Below are positions 26,162-36,306 of a DNA stretch of 64,000 nucleotides, piece by piece. Under the pieces are notes generated by a model. The model searched no databases. It had not been told where the DNA came from and saw only the letters and a list, made by a program, of their open reading frames with translations. The first letter of the stretch is position 1; the number at the start of each line of letters is the position of its first letter. This DNA comes from Streptomyces sp. ST2-7A (GTDB taxonomy: Bacteria > Actinomycetota > Actinomycetes > Streptomycetales > Streptomycetaceae). Position numbers and translations under genes: made by a program. Location: positions 60,600-124,599 of the forward strand of contig NZ_JAJUWS010000014.1 in the NCBI RefSeq assembly GCF_021390475.1. Reading direction: 5' to 3'.

Positions 26162-26545
26162 ACCCGACCCCGCCCGGTTCGCGCCGGTGGGCCCGCCACG
26201 CGGGCTCCCGGTCGTCCGGCGGGCCCTCCCGCCGGGCCCTCCCGCCGGGCCCTCGACCGGCCGACCGAGCCGGCCCGCGCCGGCCGGTCGGTGCGGGCCG
26301 GGTGCCGGAAGAACCGGGTTATCCACAGCCGGCGCCGTGACCAGCGAAGAATGTGGATGATCACATCGATTATCCACAGCGAGCAACCCACGCCCCGAGC
26401 ATCGCGTTTCCGCAGGCGAACAGGGGTGCGAGTGGATTCGCCGACCTGTGCGGATCGCTCCCGCCATACCCGGGAGTGGGAGGTTATCCACAGCTCGACA
26501 GAAGATCACACGATCTGTGGATAACCCCCCGGGGGCGTCCGGGGG
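26162..26545. other. Intergenic region between the rhomboid gene and crgA
   Basis: 384 bases. The left part has two to three tandem GGGCCCTCCCGCC units (26221-26258). The right part is less G+C-rich and carries the DnaA box cluster. Both flanking genes end here (convergent), so no promoter is needed in the gap, which makes the DnaA boxes unlikely to be promoter elements. Confidence 0.7.
26319..26524. promoter_or_regulatory. Cluster of DnaA boxes outside oriC
   Basis: Four exact DnaA boxes, TTATCCACA at 26319-26327, 26370-26378 and 26484-26492 and the reverse TGTGGATAA at 26516-26524, plus one near match (TGTGGATGA, 26352-26360) occur within 206 bases. The chance of four exact 9-mers so close in a 72 percent G+C genome is very small. 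The region lies between convergent genes and has no neighbouring dnaA or dnaN, so it is not the main oriC. Clusters of this kind near oriC in Streptomyces are reported to bind DnaA and lower initiation frequency, comparable to datA of Escherichia coli. Confidence 0.88.
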
Positions 26546-26809
26546 CTATTTCCACTGGGTGGAGACGACGAAGCCACCGGCGATGAAGCCGAAGCCGACG
26601 ACGATGTTCCAGTTGCCCAGCGCGCTCACCGGCAGGCTGCCCTCGGTGATGTAGAACACCACGATCCAGGCCAGGCCCACACCGAACAACACCAGCATCA
26701 GCGGCGCGACCCAGTTGAAACCGGAACTCATGTCCAGCTTGGCCGTCTGCTGCTTCTCGGGCTTCGCGGCGGAGCCGTCCTTCTTCTTGCGGATCCGGGA
26801 CTTCGGCAC
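26546..26809 (-). CDS. crgA: CrgA: septation inhibitor membrane protein
   Basis: 87 residues from the GTG at 26809, with AGGAGA seven bases upstream. CrgA is a small divisome/elongasome membrane protein; in Streptomyces it controls FtsZ ring formation and sporulation septation, in mycobacteria it recruits PBPs. The basic N-terminus ([12 protein letters not shown]) and two helices ([22 protein letters not shown] and [17 protein letters not shown]) with the conserved short loop between are typical. It diverges from the DUF881 gene, as in other actinomycetes. Confidence 0.96.
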   Translation of the reverse strand: MPKSRIRKKKDGSAAKPEKQQTAKLDMSSGFNWVAPLMLVLFGVGLAWIVVFYITEGSLPVSALGNWNIVVGFGFIAGGFVVSTQWK

Positions 26810-26931
26810 GAGAGGTCTCCTGTCGGGTGCGCTGCCCCCCGGGGGCAGCGAGCGGCAGGTTGCCGCGGTACGTGGTGGTGGATAGTCCGTTAGCGTAGTG
26901 GTTCGAACGGCCGGGAAGGGAGCAGGGTGCA

Positions 26932-27702
26932 GTGAACCGGTTTCCCCCGCGCCTCCCGCGCCTCCCGCGGCGCATGCGCCCCCGCCCCGGGCCCCTGGGC
27001 ACTCTCGCCGTCTTCACCCTCGCCGGACTCCTCTTCTGGACCGCGTTCAGCGTCTCCCGGGGCGCCGACCTCCGGAAGGACGACCCGCTGCTCCAGATGT
27101 CGGACCTCATCCGTGACCGGGGCCGCGAGAACACCCGTCAGGAGGAGGCCACCGGCCGGCTGCGCGAGGAGGTGCGCGCGCTCCGCGAGTCCGACACCGG
27201 CGTCACCGACACCGAACTCCGCTCCCTGACCCGCGCCGAGGAGGCCGCCGGGCTCGAGGAACTCTCCGGCGGCGGCCTGACCGTCACCCTCACCGACGCG
27301 CCGCCGGACGCCGTCCCACTCGTCTCCTGGGCCCCCGAACCGGGCCCCAACGACCTCGTCATCCACCAGCAGGACCTCCAGGCCGTGGTCAACGCCCTCT
27401 GGGAGGGCGGGGCCGCGGGCGTGCAGGTGATGGACCAGCGGCTGATCTCCACCAGCGCCGTGCGCTGCGTGGGCAACACCCTGATCCTCCAGGGACGGCT
27501 GTACTCCCCGCCCTACACCATCACCGCCGTCGGTGAGCGGGAGGACCTGCTGCGCGCCCTCGACGAATCCCCCGCCGTCGGCGTCTACCGGCGGTACGTG
27601 GACGCCTACGGCCTGGGCTGGAAGGTGGACGAACACTCCTCGGTCACCCTGCCGGGCTGGAACGGCACCACCGAACTCCAGCACGCCCGCCCCGTGGAGT
27701 GA
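26932..27702 (+). CDS. DUF881-family membrane protein
   Basis: 256 residues from the GTG at 26932. An N-terminal helix ([20 protein letters not shown], about 21-40) is followed by a coiled-coil part (about 55-95: [20 protein letters not shown]) and a DUF881 domain with [30 protein letters not shown] and [19 protein letters not shown]. This is the YlxW-like family found beside crgA and trpG in actinobacteria (Rv0012 in M. tuberculosis). The domain lies outside the cell; its function is unknown. A weak TTGCCG/TAGTCC promoter is visible near 26860-26890. Confidence 0.9.
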   Translation: MNRFPPRLPRLPRRMRPRPGPLGTLAVFTLAGLLFWTAFSVSRGADLRKDDPLLQMSDLIRDRGRENTRQEEATGRLREEVRALRESDTGVTDTELRSLTRAEEAAGLEELSGGGLTVTLTDAPPDAVPLVSWAPEPGPNDLVIHQQDLQAVVNALWEGGAAGVQVMDQRLISTSAVRCVGNTLILQGRLYSPPYTITAVGEREDLLRALDESPAVGVYRRYVDAYGLGWKVDEHSSVTLPGWNGTTELQHARPVE

Positions 27703-28105
27703 TCCGCGGCACACCCGCCCTCCCCGCGCCCCCGGCCGACCCCCGCGCCGTTCCGCCCCGCCTCCCCCGCTTCCTCCCCTCGGTCCGCCCCGGACGCGGC
27801 CCGGCCGCCCCGGGAGCCCCGCGCGAAGCCGGAGTTCACAGCGGTTTCGTGCCGGTTTCCGCCCCGGGACGCCTCGTCGGCCGGCCGCCCCGGGGCCCAC
27901 TCCCGACGCGCCGTTCCGAACCCCCGGTCGACCGCCGGCCGGAACCGGTCCGGTCGACGCCACCCGGGGGCGGCCCGGCGCGTCGTACGCTGGGGGCGCG
28001 TCGGCGTGCCCCGGGACGGGTGCCCGGCGCCGCGGCCCCGGGCACCTTCCGGGCAGCGGAGGGGCGGGGGATCCGCCACGGGCAGAGAAGAGGGAAACGG
28101 ACGGC
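27703..28105. other. Gap between the DUF881 gene and a small membrane protein gene
   Basis: 403 bases of G+C-rich sequence. I see no gene, no clear hairpin with a long stem and no regulatory motif; GGGAAACGG upstream of 28106 serves as the ribosome binding site of the next gene. Confidence 0.4.
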
Positions 28106-28264
28106 ATGTACGGCTGGATCTGGCGGCACCTGCCGGGCAACACGCCGGTGCGCGCGCTGATCGCCCTGTGCCTGGCGCTCGGGGTGGTCTACCTGCTCTT
28201 CACACACGTCTTCCCCCGGGCGGAGCCGATCCTGCCCTTCAACAACGTGACGGTCGAGGAGTGA
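28106..28264 (+). CDS. Small conserved membrane protein
   Basis: 52 residues: MYGWIWRHLPGNTPVRALIA, then a single membrane helix (ALCLALGVVYLLFTHVF) and an acidic end. GAGGGAAACGGACGGC lies before the ATG. I recognise the type from the same location in other streptomycetes, between the DUF881 gene and pabA; no function is known. Its small size and the conserved place beside division genes suggest a membrane-complex subunit, which is only inference. Confidence 0.85.
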   Translation: MYGWIWRHLPGNTPVRALIALCLALGVVYLLFTHVFPRAEPILPFNNVTVEE

Positions 28265-28361
28265 CCCGGGTGAGCGGGACGACCGGGGCGGTGGCCGGGC
28301 GCCGGTCCCCCCGCCCGGCCCCGCGCCGCACCGGGACCACCGAAGTGAGGACGACGCGCCG

Positions 28362-29042
28362 ATGAGCACCCGGATTCTCGTCGTGGACAACTACGACAGC
28401 TTCGTCTGGAACCTCGTGCAGTACCTCCAGCAGCTCGACGCCGACTGCGAGGTGCTGCGCAACGACGCCGTGACCGTCGAGCGGGTCGCCGAGGGCGGCT
28501 TCGCCGGCGTGCTGCTCTCCCCCGGGCCCGGCACCCCCGAGGAGGCCGGTGTCTGCGTGGAGATGGTGCGGCACTGCGCCGGGGCCGGGGTGCCGGTCTT
28601 CGGCGTCTGTCTGGGCGTCCAGGCCATGGCGGTGGCGTACGGCGGGGTGGTGGACCGCGCCCCCGAACTGCTGCACGGCAAGACCTCGGCGATCGAGCAC
28701 GCCGGCGGCGGGGTCTTCGCGGGCCTGCCCTCGCCCTTCACCGTCACCCGCTACCACTCGCTGGCCGTGGTCGAGGGCACCCTCCCCGACGAATTGGACG
28801 TCACCGCCCGCACGGCATCGACCGACGAACGTCCCGGTGTGATCATGGGCCTGCGCCATCGCGACCTACCGGTCGAGGGAGTGCAGTTCCACCCCGAGTC
28901 GGTGCTCACCGAGTGGGGTCACCGCATGCTCGCCAACTGGCTCACCGCCTGCGGTGACGCCGCGGCCGTGGAAAGGTCGCGGGGCCTGGCCCCGGTCGTC
29001 GGGGGGATCGGACGGCCCGGTCGGCCGGAGCCCGCGAGGTGA
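28362..29042 (+). CDS. pabA: Glutamine amidotransferase component of aminodeoxychorismate/anthranilate synthase
   Basis: 226 residues. The class I amidotransferase supplies ammonia from glutamine to the PabB/TrpE subunit for p-aminobenzoate (folate) or anthranilate synthesis. Catalytic residues are present: Cys83 in GVCLGVQAMA, His177 and Glu179 in QFHPESVL, with the N-terminal VVDNYDSFVWNL and the loop SPGPGTPEEAG. It corresponds to the trpG/pabA gene found near pknB in actinobacteria. The last 25 residues are a Gly/Pro/Arg extension. The sortase gene start overlaps its stop (GTGA), so the two are translationally coupled although functionally unrelated. The large subunit gene is not nearby. 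Confidence 0.94.
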   Translation: MSTRILVVDNYDSFVWNLVQYLQQLDADCEVLRNDAVTVERVAEGGFAGVLLSPGPGTPEEAGVCVEMVRHCAGAGVPVFGVCLGVQAMAVAYGGVVDRAPELLHGKTSAIEHAGGGVFAGLPSPFTVTRYHSLAVVEGTLPDELDVTARTASTDERPGVIMGLRHRDLPVEGVQFHPESVLTEWGHRMLANWLTACGDAAAVERSRGLAPVVGGIGRPGRPEPAR

Positions 29043-30664
29043 CCGCGGTGCGTCCGGAACGGGACGGCGGGACGGGGAAGCCCGGATCGCCGCAGGTCCC
29101 ACCGGCCGGATCGGACACCTTCCGGGCGGCGGTGGACGCCCTCTCCGACCCCCTCAACGACCCGCTGCCCGGTACGGGCACCGCGACCGGGGACGGCGGG
29201 ACCGCCCCCGTGATCGACGATCGGTACGAGTCCGGCCCCCCGGTGTCACCGGGACCGGCCGACCCGTCGGGGGCGGGCCCCGGAACCGGCGGGGCCCCGT
29301 ACGGCACCACCGGACACGAGGCGTACGGCACGACGGCGTACGGGGCCTCCGGCTCGGACGGGTACGGCTCGGACGGGTACGTGTCGGAGGGATACGGGTC
29401 GGACGGCTACGGCGCCGGAGGATACGGCGCGGGCGGCACCGACGCCCACGACACGGACGCCCGCGCAACCGGGGTGTACGGCGCCGAGCCGTACGGGTCC
29501 GCCGGCCACGGCACCTCCCCGTACCGGGACGAGACCTCCGGCACGTTCCCCGGTGACTCCCCCGGGCCCTCCCCCGGGCACCCGGCCTCCGGGCACCCGG
29601 GCGCCACCGGCGGGAGCGACCCCTACGGCACTCCGTACGACACGCCCACCGACCCGTACGGCGCCGACGCCCGGAGCGGGGCCGGTGCCCCGACCCCGGC
29701 GTTCCCGACCCCGGCCGACCCGTACATGTCCGCCGACCCGTACGCGTCCGCGGGCGCGCCCGACGAGACCATGGCGCTGCGGCGTCCCGCCGACCTGCGC
29801 TCCGCCGGCAACCCCTCCGCCTCCCCGGCCACCGTCCCCGACCGCTCCGCCGGCACCGGCGGACGGCGCCGCACCGCGCCGGGGTCGACGGGGACGCCGG
29901 AGACCCGTGCCGGGACCGGCGCGGGGGAGGGGCGCGCGGCCCGCCGCAAGGCGGAGAAGGCCCGCCGCTCCAGCCGGGCCAACACGTTCGCCAACGTCGC
30001 CGGCGAGCTGATGATGACGACCGGCGTCCTGCTCCTGCTCTTCGTCACCTACCAGTTGTGGTGGACCAACGTCGAGGCCCGCGCCCACGCCGACCGCGAG
30101 GCGGACTCCCTGGCCGATCTGTGGGAGGGCGGCTCCGACGGGGAGGAGACCGACAACCGCGACCCCGGTGTCTTCTCCGCCGGCGAGGGCTTCGCCCTGC
30201 TGTACCTGCCGACCCTGGACGTGCGGGTGCCGGTCGCGGAGAGCGTGGACGAGGCCACCGTCCTGGACAAGGGCATGGTCGGCCGCTATTCCGAGGCCGA
30301 CCGTCTGCCCACCGCCATGCCCTGGGACGACGAGGGGAACTTCGGCCTCGCCGGCCATCGCAACACCCACGGTGAGCCGTTCCGCTACATCAACCTGCTG
30401 AACGAGGGTGACCCGATCATCGTGGAGACGGAGACCACCTACTACATCTACGAGATGCGCAGCCGGTTGGACTCCACCTCCCCGTCGAACATCACGGTGC
30501 TGGACCCGATACCCGAGCAGGGCGGGTTCACCGAACCCGGCCGCTACATCACCCTGACGACCTGCACCCCGGAGTTCACCTCCACCTTCCGGCTCATCGT
30601 CTGGGGCGAGATGGTCGCCGAACAGCCACGCGGCGAGGGGAAGCCGGATGCCCTCGTCGCCTGA
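29039..30664 (+). CDS. srtE: Class E sortase with a Tyr/Gly-rich N-terminal region
   Basis: 541 residues. Class E sortases of streptomycetes anchor LAXTG-type proteins such as long chaplins to the cell wall. The first 300 residues are low complexity, with a striking stretch of GYGSDGY/YGAGG-type repeats (about 85-150) followed by Pro/Gly/Asp-rich sequence. A basic cluster precedes the membrane anchor (GELMMTTGVLLLLFVTYQLWW). The sortase domain has His440 (FGLAGHRNTHG), Cys509 (TLTTCTPEFTST) and Arg518 (FRLIVWGEM), the catalytic triad. The pair of adjacent sortase genes matches SrtE1/SrtE2 of S. coelicolor; the long Tyr/Gly N-terminus is larger than I remember for those. Confidence 0.92.
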   Translation: MTAVRPERDGGTGKPGSPQVPPAGSDTFRAAVDALSDPLNDPLPGTGTATGDGGTAPVIDDRYESGPPVSPGPADPSGAGPGTGGAPYGTTGHEAYGTTAYGASGSDGYGSDGYVSEGYGSDGYGAGGYGAGGTDAHDTDARATGVYGAEPYGSAGHGTSPYRDETSGTFPGDSPGPSPGHPASGHPGATGGSDPYGTPYDTPTDPYGADARSGAGAPTPAFPTPADPYMSADPYASAGAPDETMALRRPADLRSAGNPSASPATVPDRSAGTGGRRRTAPGSTGTPETRAGTGAGEGRAARRKAEKARRSSRANTFANVAGELMMTTGVLLLLFVTYQLWWTNVEARAHADREADSLADLWEGGSDGEETDNRDPGVFSAGEGFALLYLPTLDVRVPVAESVDEATVLDKGMVGRYSEADRLPTAMPWDDEGNFGLAGHRNTHGEPFRYINLLNEGDPIIVETETTYYIYEMRSRLDSTSPSNITVLDPIPEQGGFTEPGRYITLTTCTPEFTSTFRLIVWGEMVAEQPRGEGKPDALVA

Positions 30665-30732
30665 GCCGGCGCGCCGCCGGGGCACCGGCCCCACGGCACC
30701 GGGCGGGGGTTCCGCGGCCCCCGGGGAACTCC

Positions 30733-30768
30733 GACCACGCGGACCACGCGGACCACGCGGACCACGCA
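30733..30768. repeat. Four tandem copies of a 9-base unit between the sortase genes
   Basis: GACCACGCG occurs three times in tandem, then GACCACGCA, in the 129-base spacer before the second sortase gene. It is noncoding and lies just upstream of the ribosome binding site of that gene. It may be a slippage product. Confidence 0.85.
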
Positions 30769-30793
30769 GACGCGCAGCAGAACGCGGAGAACG

Positions 30794-31900
30794 ATGAGCA
30801 AGCGGCCGATGACCACCCCCCGGGAACCGGCGGGGCCGGTCCACACGAGCGGGGCGCCGGGGACCGAACCCGGTGCCGACACCGCCCCGGGGAGCACCCC
30901 CGGGGCGACCGTGTCCCCCGACGGGACGGGGACGACCGACGCGGAGGGCGCCGGAACGGACGGGACCGTCCGGGTCCCCGGCCCCTACGCGGCCGACGTC
31001 GGTGACGCGTCCGCCCCGGGCGGCACCCCCGGGGCGACCGGAACGACCGGCCCGGCCGGGAGGGACCGCGACGGGAGGGCCGCCCCGGCCCTCGACAAGA
31101 CGACCGACGCCCCCCGCTCCGGCGACGGCCCGGGCCGACCGGGTAACCCCGGCGGCCCGACCGACGCGGTCGGCGGCCCCTCCCCCGCCCCCCGCCGTCC
31201 CGGCCCGGTGGCCCTCGCCGTCGGCGTCTTCGGCGAGCTGATGATCACAGCCGGCGTCCTCCTCGGCCTCTTCGTCGTCTACTCCCTGTGGTGGACCAAC
31301 GTGGTCGCCAACCAGGAGGCCAACAGGGCCGGTGACGCGATCCGCGAGAGCTGGCAGGCCGGTGGGGACACCGAGGAGAACGGGGACCCGGAGGAGCCGC
31401 GCGTCTACCGGCCCGAGGACGGCATCGGCTTCCTCCACGTCCCCACCATGACCGGCGACGAGATCCTCGTGAAGGAGGGCATCGACCTGCCCACCCTCAA
31501 CGGCGGGATCGCCGGCTACTACGACCAGCCGGTGGAGTCGGCGATGCCCTGGGACGAGGAGGGCAATTTCTCGCTGGCCGCCCACCGGGACGGTCACGGC
31601 GCGAAGTTCCACGACATCCACAAGGTGCGCGAGGGCGACCCGGTCGTCTTCGAGACCAGGGACAGCTGGTATGTCTACCGGGTCTTCTCGATCCTGCCGG
31701 AGACCTCCCGCTACGACATCGGGGTACTGGACCCGATCCCCGAGGGGTCCGGGGCCACCGAGCCCGGCCGCTACATCACCCTGACCACCTGCACCCCGAT
31801 CTTCACCTCCACGTACCGGTACATCGTGTGGGGCGAGTTGGAGCGGGTGGAACCCATGTCGGCGGAGCGCACCCCGCCCCCGGAGTTGACGGAGTCCTGA
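30794..31900 (+). CDS. srtE: Second class E sortase
   Basis: 368 residues; GCGGAG lies before the ATG. About 130 residues of Pro/Gly/Thr/Asp-rich sequence precede the membrane anchor (GELMITAGVLLGLFVVYSLWW), which resembles that of the first sortase almost residue for residue. The catalytic residues are His264 (SLAAHRDGHG), Cys333 (TLTTCTPIFTST) and Arg342 (YRYIVWGEL). Like the first copy it should be an extracytoplasmic transpeptidase for LAXTG-type substrates. The two genes are clearly paralogues by tandem duplication. A strong hairpin follows 98 bases behind the stop. Confidence 0.93.
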   Translation: MSKRPMTTPREPAGPVHTSGAPGTEPGADTAPGSTPGATVSPDGTGTTDAEGAGTDGTVRVPGPYAADVGDASAPGGTPGATGTTGPAGRDRDGRAAPALDKTTDAPRSGDGPGRPGNPGGPTDAVGGPSPAPRRPGPVALAVGVFGELMITAGVLLGLFVVYSLWWTNVVANQEANRAGDAIRESWQAGGDTEENGDPEEPRVYRPEDGIGFLHVPTMTGDEILVKEGIDLPTLNGGIAGYYDQPVESAMPWDEEGNFSLAAHRDGHGAKFHDIHKVREGDPVVFETRDSWYVYRVFSILPETSRYDIGVLDPIPEGSGATEPGRYITLTTCTPIFTSTYRYIVWGELERVEPMSAERTPPPELTES

Positions 31901-31997
31901 CCCCGAGGGGTCGTCAATCGGTGTGCGACCCCGCCCCGGGCCCGTCGATTCGCGGACGCGTCGGGGGCGGGGCGGCGGCGGACCCGGGAACGACCAC

Positions 31998-32026
31998 GGC
32001 CCCCGGAGGGAAACCCTCCGGGGGCC
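31998..32026. terminator. Bidirectional terminator between the sortase gene and tRNA-Ala
   Basis: A perfect 13-bp stem (GGCCCCCGGAGGG with CCCTCCGGGGGCC) and an AAA loop. It lies between the convergent sortase gene and tRNA-Ala and can stop transcription from both sides. Confidence 0.85.
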
Positions 32027-32058
32027 GATCGATCACCTGACCCGGGGCACCGGGTCGG

Positions 32059-32131
32059 TGGAGCGTAGGAGAGTCGAACTCCTGACATCTGCCATGCAAA
32101 GACAGCGCTCTACCAACTGAGCTAACGCCCC
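32059..32131 (-). tRNA. tRNA-Ala (anticodon TGC)
   Basis: 73 bases on the minus strand. GGGGCGT pairs with ACGCTCC to form the acceptor stem, including the G3-U70 pair that is the identity mark of alanine tRNAs. The anticodon loop CTTTGCATG shows TGC; the T arm AGGAGTTCGACTCTCCT is intact. CCA is not encoded. In actinomycetes this tRNA usually follows tRNA-Ile(GAT) directly; here the two are 25 kb apart, 16.6 kb of this due to the integrated element. Confidence 0.97.
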
Positions 32132-32268
32132 TCACCGGACCAGGGTACCGAATGCGGGCCCCGGTTTCCGACCGGGTATCGCCCCGCGCGCCCCGCCTCC
32201 GTAGGATGACGCGCACCTTCGCTCGGGTGAAGGCACAGGGCGGAACCGGGGACGACAGGGGAGACGCG

Positions 32269-32826
32269 ATGGAGACAGCCCAGCAGGAGGCCGCGGAGAA
32301 GGCCCGCGAGCAACAGACCACCTGGTACGGCGAGCCGCTGGGCACGCTGTTCCGGCGTCTGATCGCCGACCTCGGTCTCAACCAGGCCCGGCTGGCCGTG
32401 GTGCTCGGCCTGTCCGCCCCGATGCTGTCCCAGCTGATGAGTGGTCAGCGCGCCAAGATCGGCAACCCCGCCGTCGTGCAGCGCGTGCGCGCGTTGCAGG
32501 ATCTGGCGGCCGAGGTGCGGGCGGGCCGGATCAGCGCGGCCGAGGCGACCACCGCGATGGAGGAGATCCGACGCGACGCCGGCGGGAACGTCCTGGGCAC
32601 CTCCACCACCACGCGGACCACCGGCACCGGTGTGCCGGCCAACCCGAGCAAGCGAGTGGTCCGGGAGATCCAGGCGCTGCTGCGTTCGGTCTCCGACGCC
32701 GGCGAGATCCAGAGCGCCTCCCGGATGCTCGCCGACTCCCACCCGGACCTGGCCGAGTTCCTGCGGGTCTACGGCAGCGCCCGGACCCGGGAGGCCATCG
32801 AGCACTACGAGCGGCACCAGGGCTGA
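32269..32826 (+). CDS. Helix-turn-helix DNA-binding protein
   Basis: 185 residues from the ATG at 32269, preceded by GGGGAG. After a Glu/Ala/Gln-rich start, residues about 22-65 form an HTH of lambda-repressor type (LGTLFRRLIADLGLNQARLA, LGLSAPMLSQLMSGQRAKIG). The second half is helical (EIQALLRSVSDAGEIQSASR, DLAEFLRVYGSARTREAIEH). I know closely similar proteins from the same place in streptomycete chromosomes, next to a Ser/Thr kinase gene, but not a function. Target sites cannot be read from the sequence. The frame opens upstream to 32152, overlapping no gene, but the Shine-Dalgarno supports 32269. Confidence 0.88.
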   Translation: METAQQEAAEKAREQQTTWYGEPLGTLFRRLIADLGLNQARLAVVLGLSAPMLSQLMSGQRAKIGNPAVVQRVRALQDLAAEVRAGRISAAEATTAMEEIRRDAGGNVLGTSTTTRTTGTGVPANPSKRVVREIQALLRSVSDAGEIQSASRMLADSHPDLAEFLRVYGSARTREAIEHYERHQG

Positions 32827-33177
32827 GCCCACCCCCGTCCCGTCCGCCGACCCCCGCGCACGGCCACCGCGCCCCGGCCACCGCGCCCCGACGGGGAACC
32901 GGGAGACACCACCGTCGCGTCCCCGTGGACGGAAGGGCTCCCACCACCGGGCCGCCGCCGAACGGCAGCGGAACCGCAACAGTCGGAGGCCGGCCGGAAA
33001 CCACCCCGGCTGCCTATGCTGGAACGGTTTCGTGCGGAACCCCGCACGGGGAGCCGAACCGGGTCCATCGGTCGAGGGGACCGGAACCCGCGGGTACCGG
33101 GAGGCACCGGCGGTATCGGTGCGCACCGGGACACACCGGCGCGGACGGCGAACGGGAAGCGAGCGGACGAAGGCGCG
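32827..33177. other. Gap between the HTH gene and a kinase gene
   Basis: 351 bases, presumably with the kinase promoter in the right half. The only short A/T-containing stretch is around 33014-33045 (CCTATGCTGGAACGGTTTCG). No repeats, hairpins or small genes are convincing. Confidence 0.4.
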
Positions 33178-34560
<1,383 letters not shown>

Positions 34561-34698
34561 TCCCCACCGCCCGCACCGGACCGCCCGATCGATCTCCCCC
34601 CGTCCGGCCACCTCCCGGCGCCGGACCGGGCGCCGGACGGGGAGGGTCGGGCACCGCGCCCCGGACGGACGACCGGGACGCGGAGGAGGCGGCGACGC

Positions 34699-35895
34699 CT
34701 ACCTGTTGGACCCGGCCCGGGCCCGGCGACCCCCGGCCCGGGGGCCGTGCCAGTCCAGGCACACGACGGTGGCGTCGTCCTCCAGGTGTCCGTCACAGGC
34801 TTCGAGGACCGCTTCGGCCATCGTCCGCACGACCTCCCGGGGGTGTTCGTCGGCGGTCTCGTGGATCAGGCGGGACAGGTCGATGATCTCCGCCTGACGT
34901 TCCTGCATTCCGTCGGTGTACAGCACGAGGCGGTCACCGGGGCGCAGGTCGAGTTCCTGCACCCGGTGCGGGATGGGCGAGGGGACCCCGAAGGGCAGGT
35001 TGGCGGCCAGGGACACCTCGCTCACCGTGCCGTCGCGCAGGCACAGGGGCCGGCAGTGGCCGGCGTTGACGATCTGCGCGCCGGTCCCGTCCAGGGCGAC
35101 GCGCAGGAACTGACCGGTGGCGAGGGTGTGGTGTTCCCGGTCGAGGAGGGCCTCGTGGGCCCGGCGGGCTTGCTCGGCCAGGTCGGCTCCGGCGCGACGG
35201 GCGCCGCGGGAGGCGTTGACCAGGAGGGTGGCCATCAGGGAGGCGTCGACGTCGTGCCCCATGGCGTCGGTGATGGACAGGTGCAGGGTGTCGTGGCCGA
35301 GGGCGTAGTCGTAGGTGTCCCCCGCGATGGAGTCGGCGGGCACCAGGGTCGCGGCGAGGGTGAACTCGACGGCCTCGAAGGAGGGTGCGGTGGGCAGGAG
35401 TTGGCTCTGGATCTCGGCGGACAGGCTGACCGTGGTGGTACGCCGGTTCCAGTGGTAGATGTCGGTGAAGCGTCGATCGGTGGCGACGATGTACGCCAGC
35501 GCGTGGGCGGCCTCGCGGATCTCGTCCACCATGTCCTCGGTGACGTGCGGCAGGGTCAGCTCCAGGACCCCGATGGTGTCACCGCGGTTGGTCACCGGGG
35601 CGATCATCCGCTGTTCGTCCCCGCCGTTGGCGATCCGCACCGGTTCCTGGGTGCGCAACACGTCCTCGTAGACGCTGCCTGCCAGCGGGATCGACTCGAG
35701 GGGGCGGCCGGGCCACGAGGCGATCCCCTCGTCGACCCGGGCCATCCGCACACCGGCGAAGTCGACGAACAGGAACGACACCGCCCGCGCGCCGAACCGA
35801 TCGCGTAGATTGCGCGCCACCACGGCGAGGGACGCCGAGGGCGTCGCGTTCTCCGCCGCCGCGAGCACCTCGGCCAGGCCGATCCGGTTATCCAT
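34699..35895 (-). CDS. GAF plus SpoIIE-type PP2C phosphatase
   Basis: 398 residues from the ATG at 35895, with GGGAGG eight bases upstream. Residues about 15-165 look like a GAF sensor ([36 protein letters not shown]). A SpoIIE domain follows with [47 protein letters not shown] and [12 protein letters not shown], the metal-binding Asp and Gly motifs. Such phosphatases usually dephosphorylate anti-anti-sigma factors (RsbU type), and streptomycetes have dozens. No anti-sigma or STAS gene is adjacent, so the partner is unknown. Confidence 0.92.
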   Translation of the reverse strand: MDNRIGLAEVLAAAENATPSASLAVVARNLRDRFGARAVSFLFVDFAGVRMARVDEGIASWPGRPLESIPLAGSVYEDVLRTQEPVRIANGGDEQRMIAPVTNRGDTIGVLELTLPHVTEDMVDEIREAAHALAYIVATDRRFTDIYHWNRRTTTVSLSAEIQSQLLPTAPSFEAVEFTLAATLVPADSIAGDTYDYALGHDTLHLSITDAMGHDVDASLMATLLVNASRGARRAGADLAEQARRAHEALLDREHHTLATGQFLRVALDGTGAQIVNAGHCRPLCLRDGTVSEVSLAANLPFGVPSPIPHRVQELDLRPGDRLVLYTDGMQERQAEIIDLSRLIHETADEHPREVVRTMAEAVLEACDGHLEDDATVVCLDWHGPRAGGRRARAGSNR

Positions 35896-36306
35896 CGTTG
35901 TCGCCTCCCAACGTCCTCGTTCGCCTGCCCCGACTCGACCGCGAACACCACCCTCGTCCGATTTCACACTTCTTTCACCTTGTCCGAGGGACCGGCGCAC
36001 CCGGCCACTCGCCCGCGTGACCGGTGGGGGAGGTTCCGCGGGAGCCCTCGGGGGAGGCGCCTCGCGGGAGACGGTTCCGACGCGCCTGCCGGGTGGAGCC
36101 TACTCCCGACCACTTCACGAAGCGGTGGAATGCCCCCATCGTCCGACGTGCGGAGTCACCTCTTCCGCACACCGGGATCACCGCTCGCCGTCCGGGGCCG
36201 CTCCCTGCTCCCCCGCGTCGGGCGACCGCCGACGACGAACGGCGGCGGGGCCGCCCCCGGCCGGGAGCGACCCCGCCGCCGTCGGTGGTCGGGGAACAAA
36301 CGACCG
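35896..36306. other. Gap between the phosphatase gene and a membrane protein gene
   Basis: 411 bases. The left end holds the phosphatase promoter region (less G+C-rich around 35955-35985, ATTTCACACTTCTTTCACC), the right end the terminator of the next gene. No gene is visible. Confidence 0.5.
36239..36282 (-). terminator. Terminator behind the VWA-associated gene pair
   Basis: A 12-bp perfect stem (ACGGCGGCGGGG at 36239-36250 with CCCCGCCGCCGT at 36271-36282) lies 25 bases behind the stop of the minus-strand gene ending at 36307. Confidence 0.7.

Noticed and set aside
26319..26524. The DnaA box cluster as the chromosomal oriC
   Set aside because: oriC of streptomycetes lies between dnaA and dnaN and has about 17-19 boxes; here are only five, without these genes.
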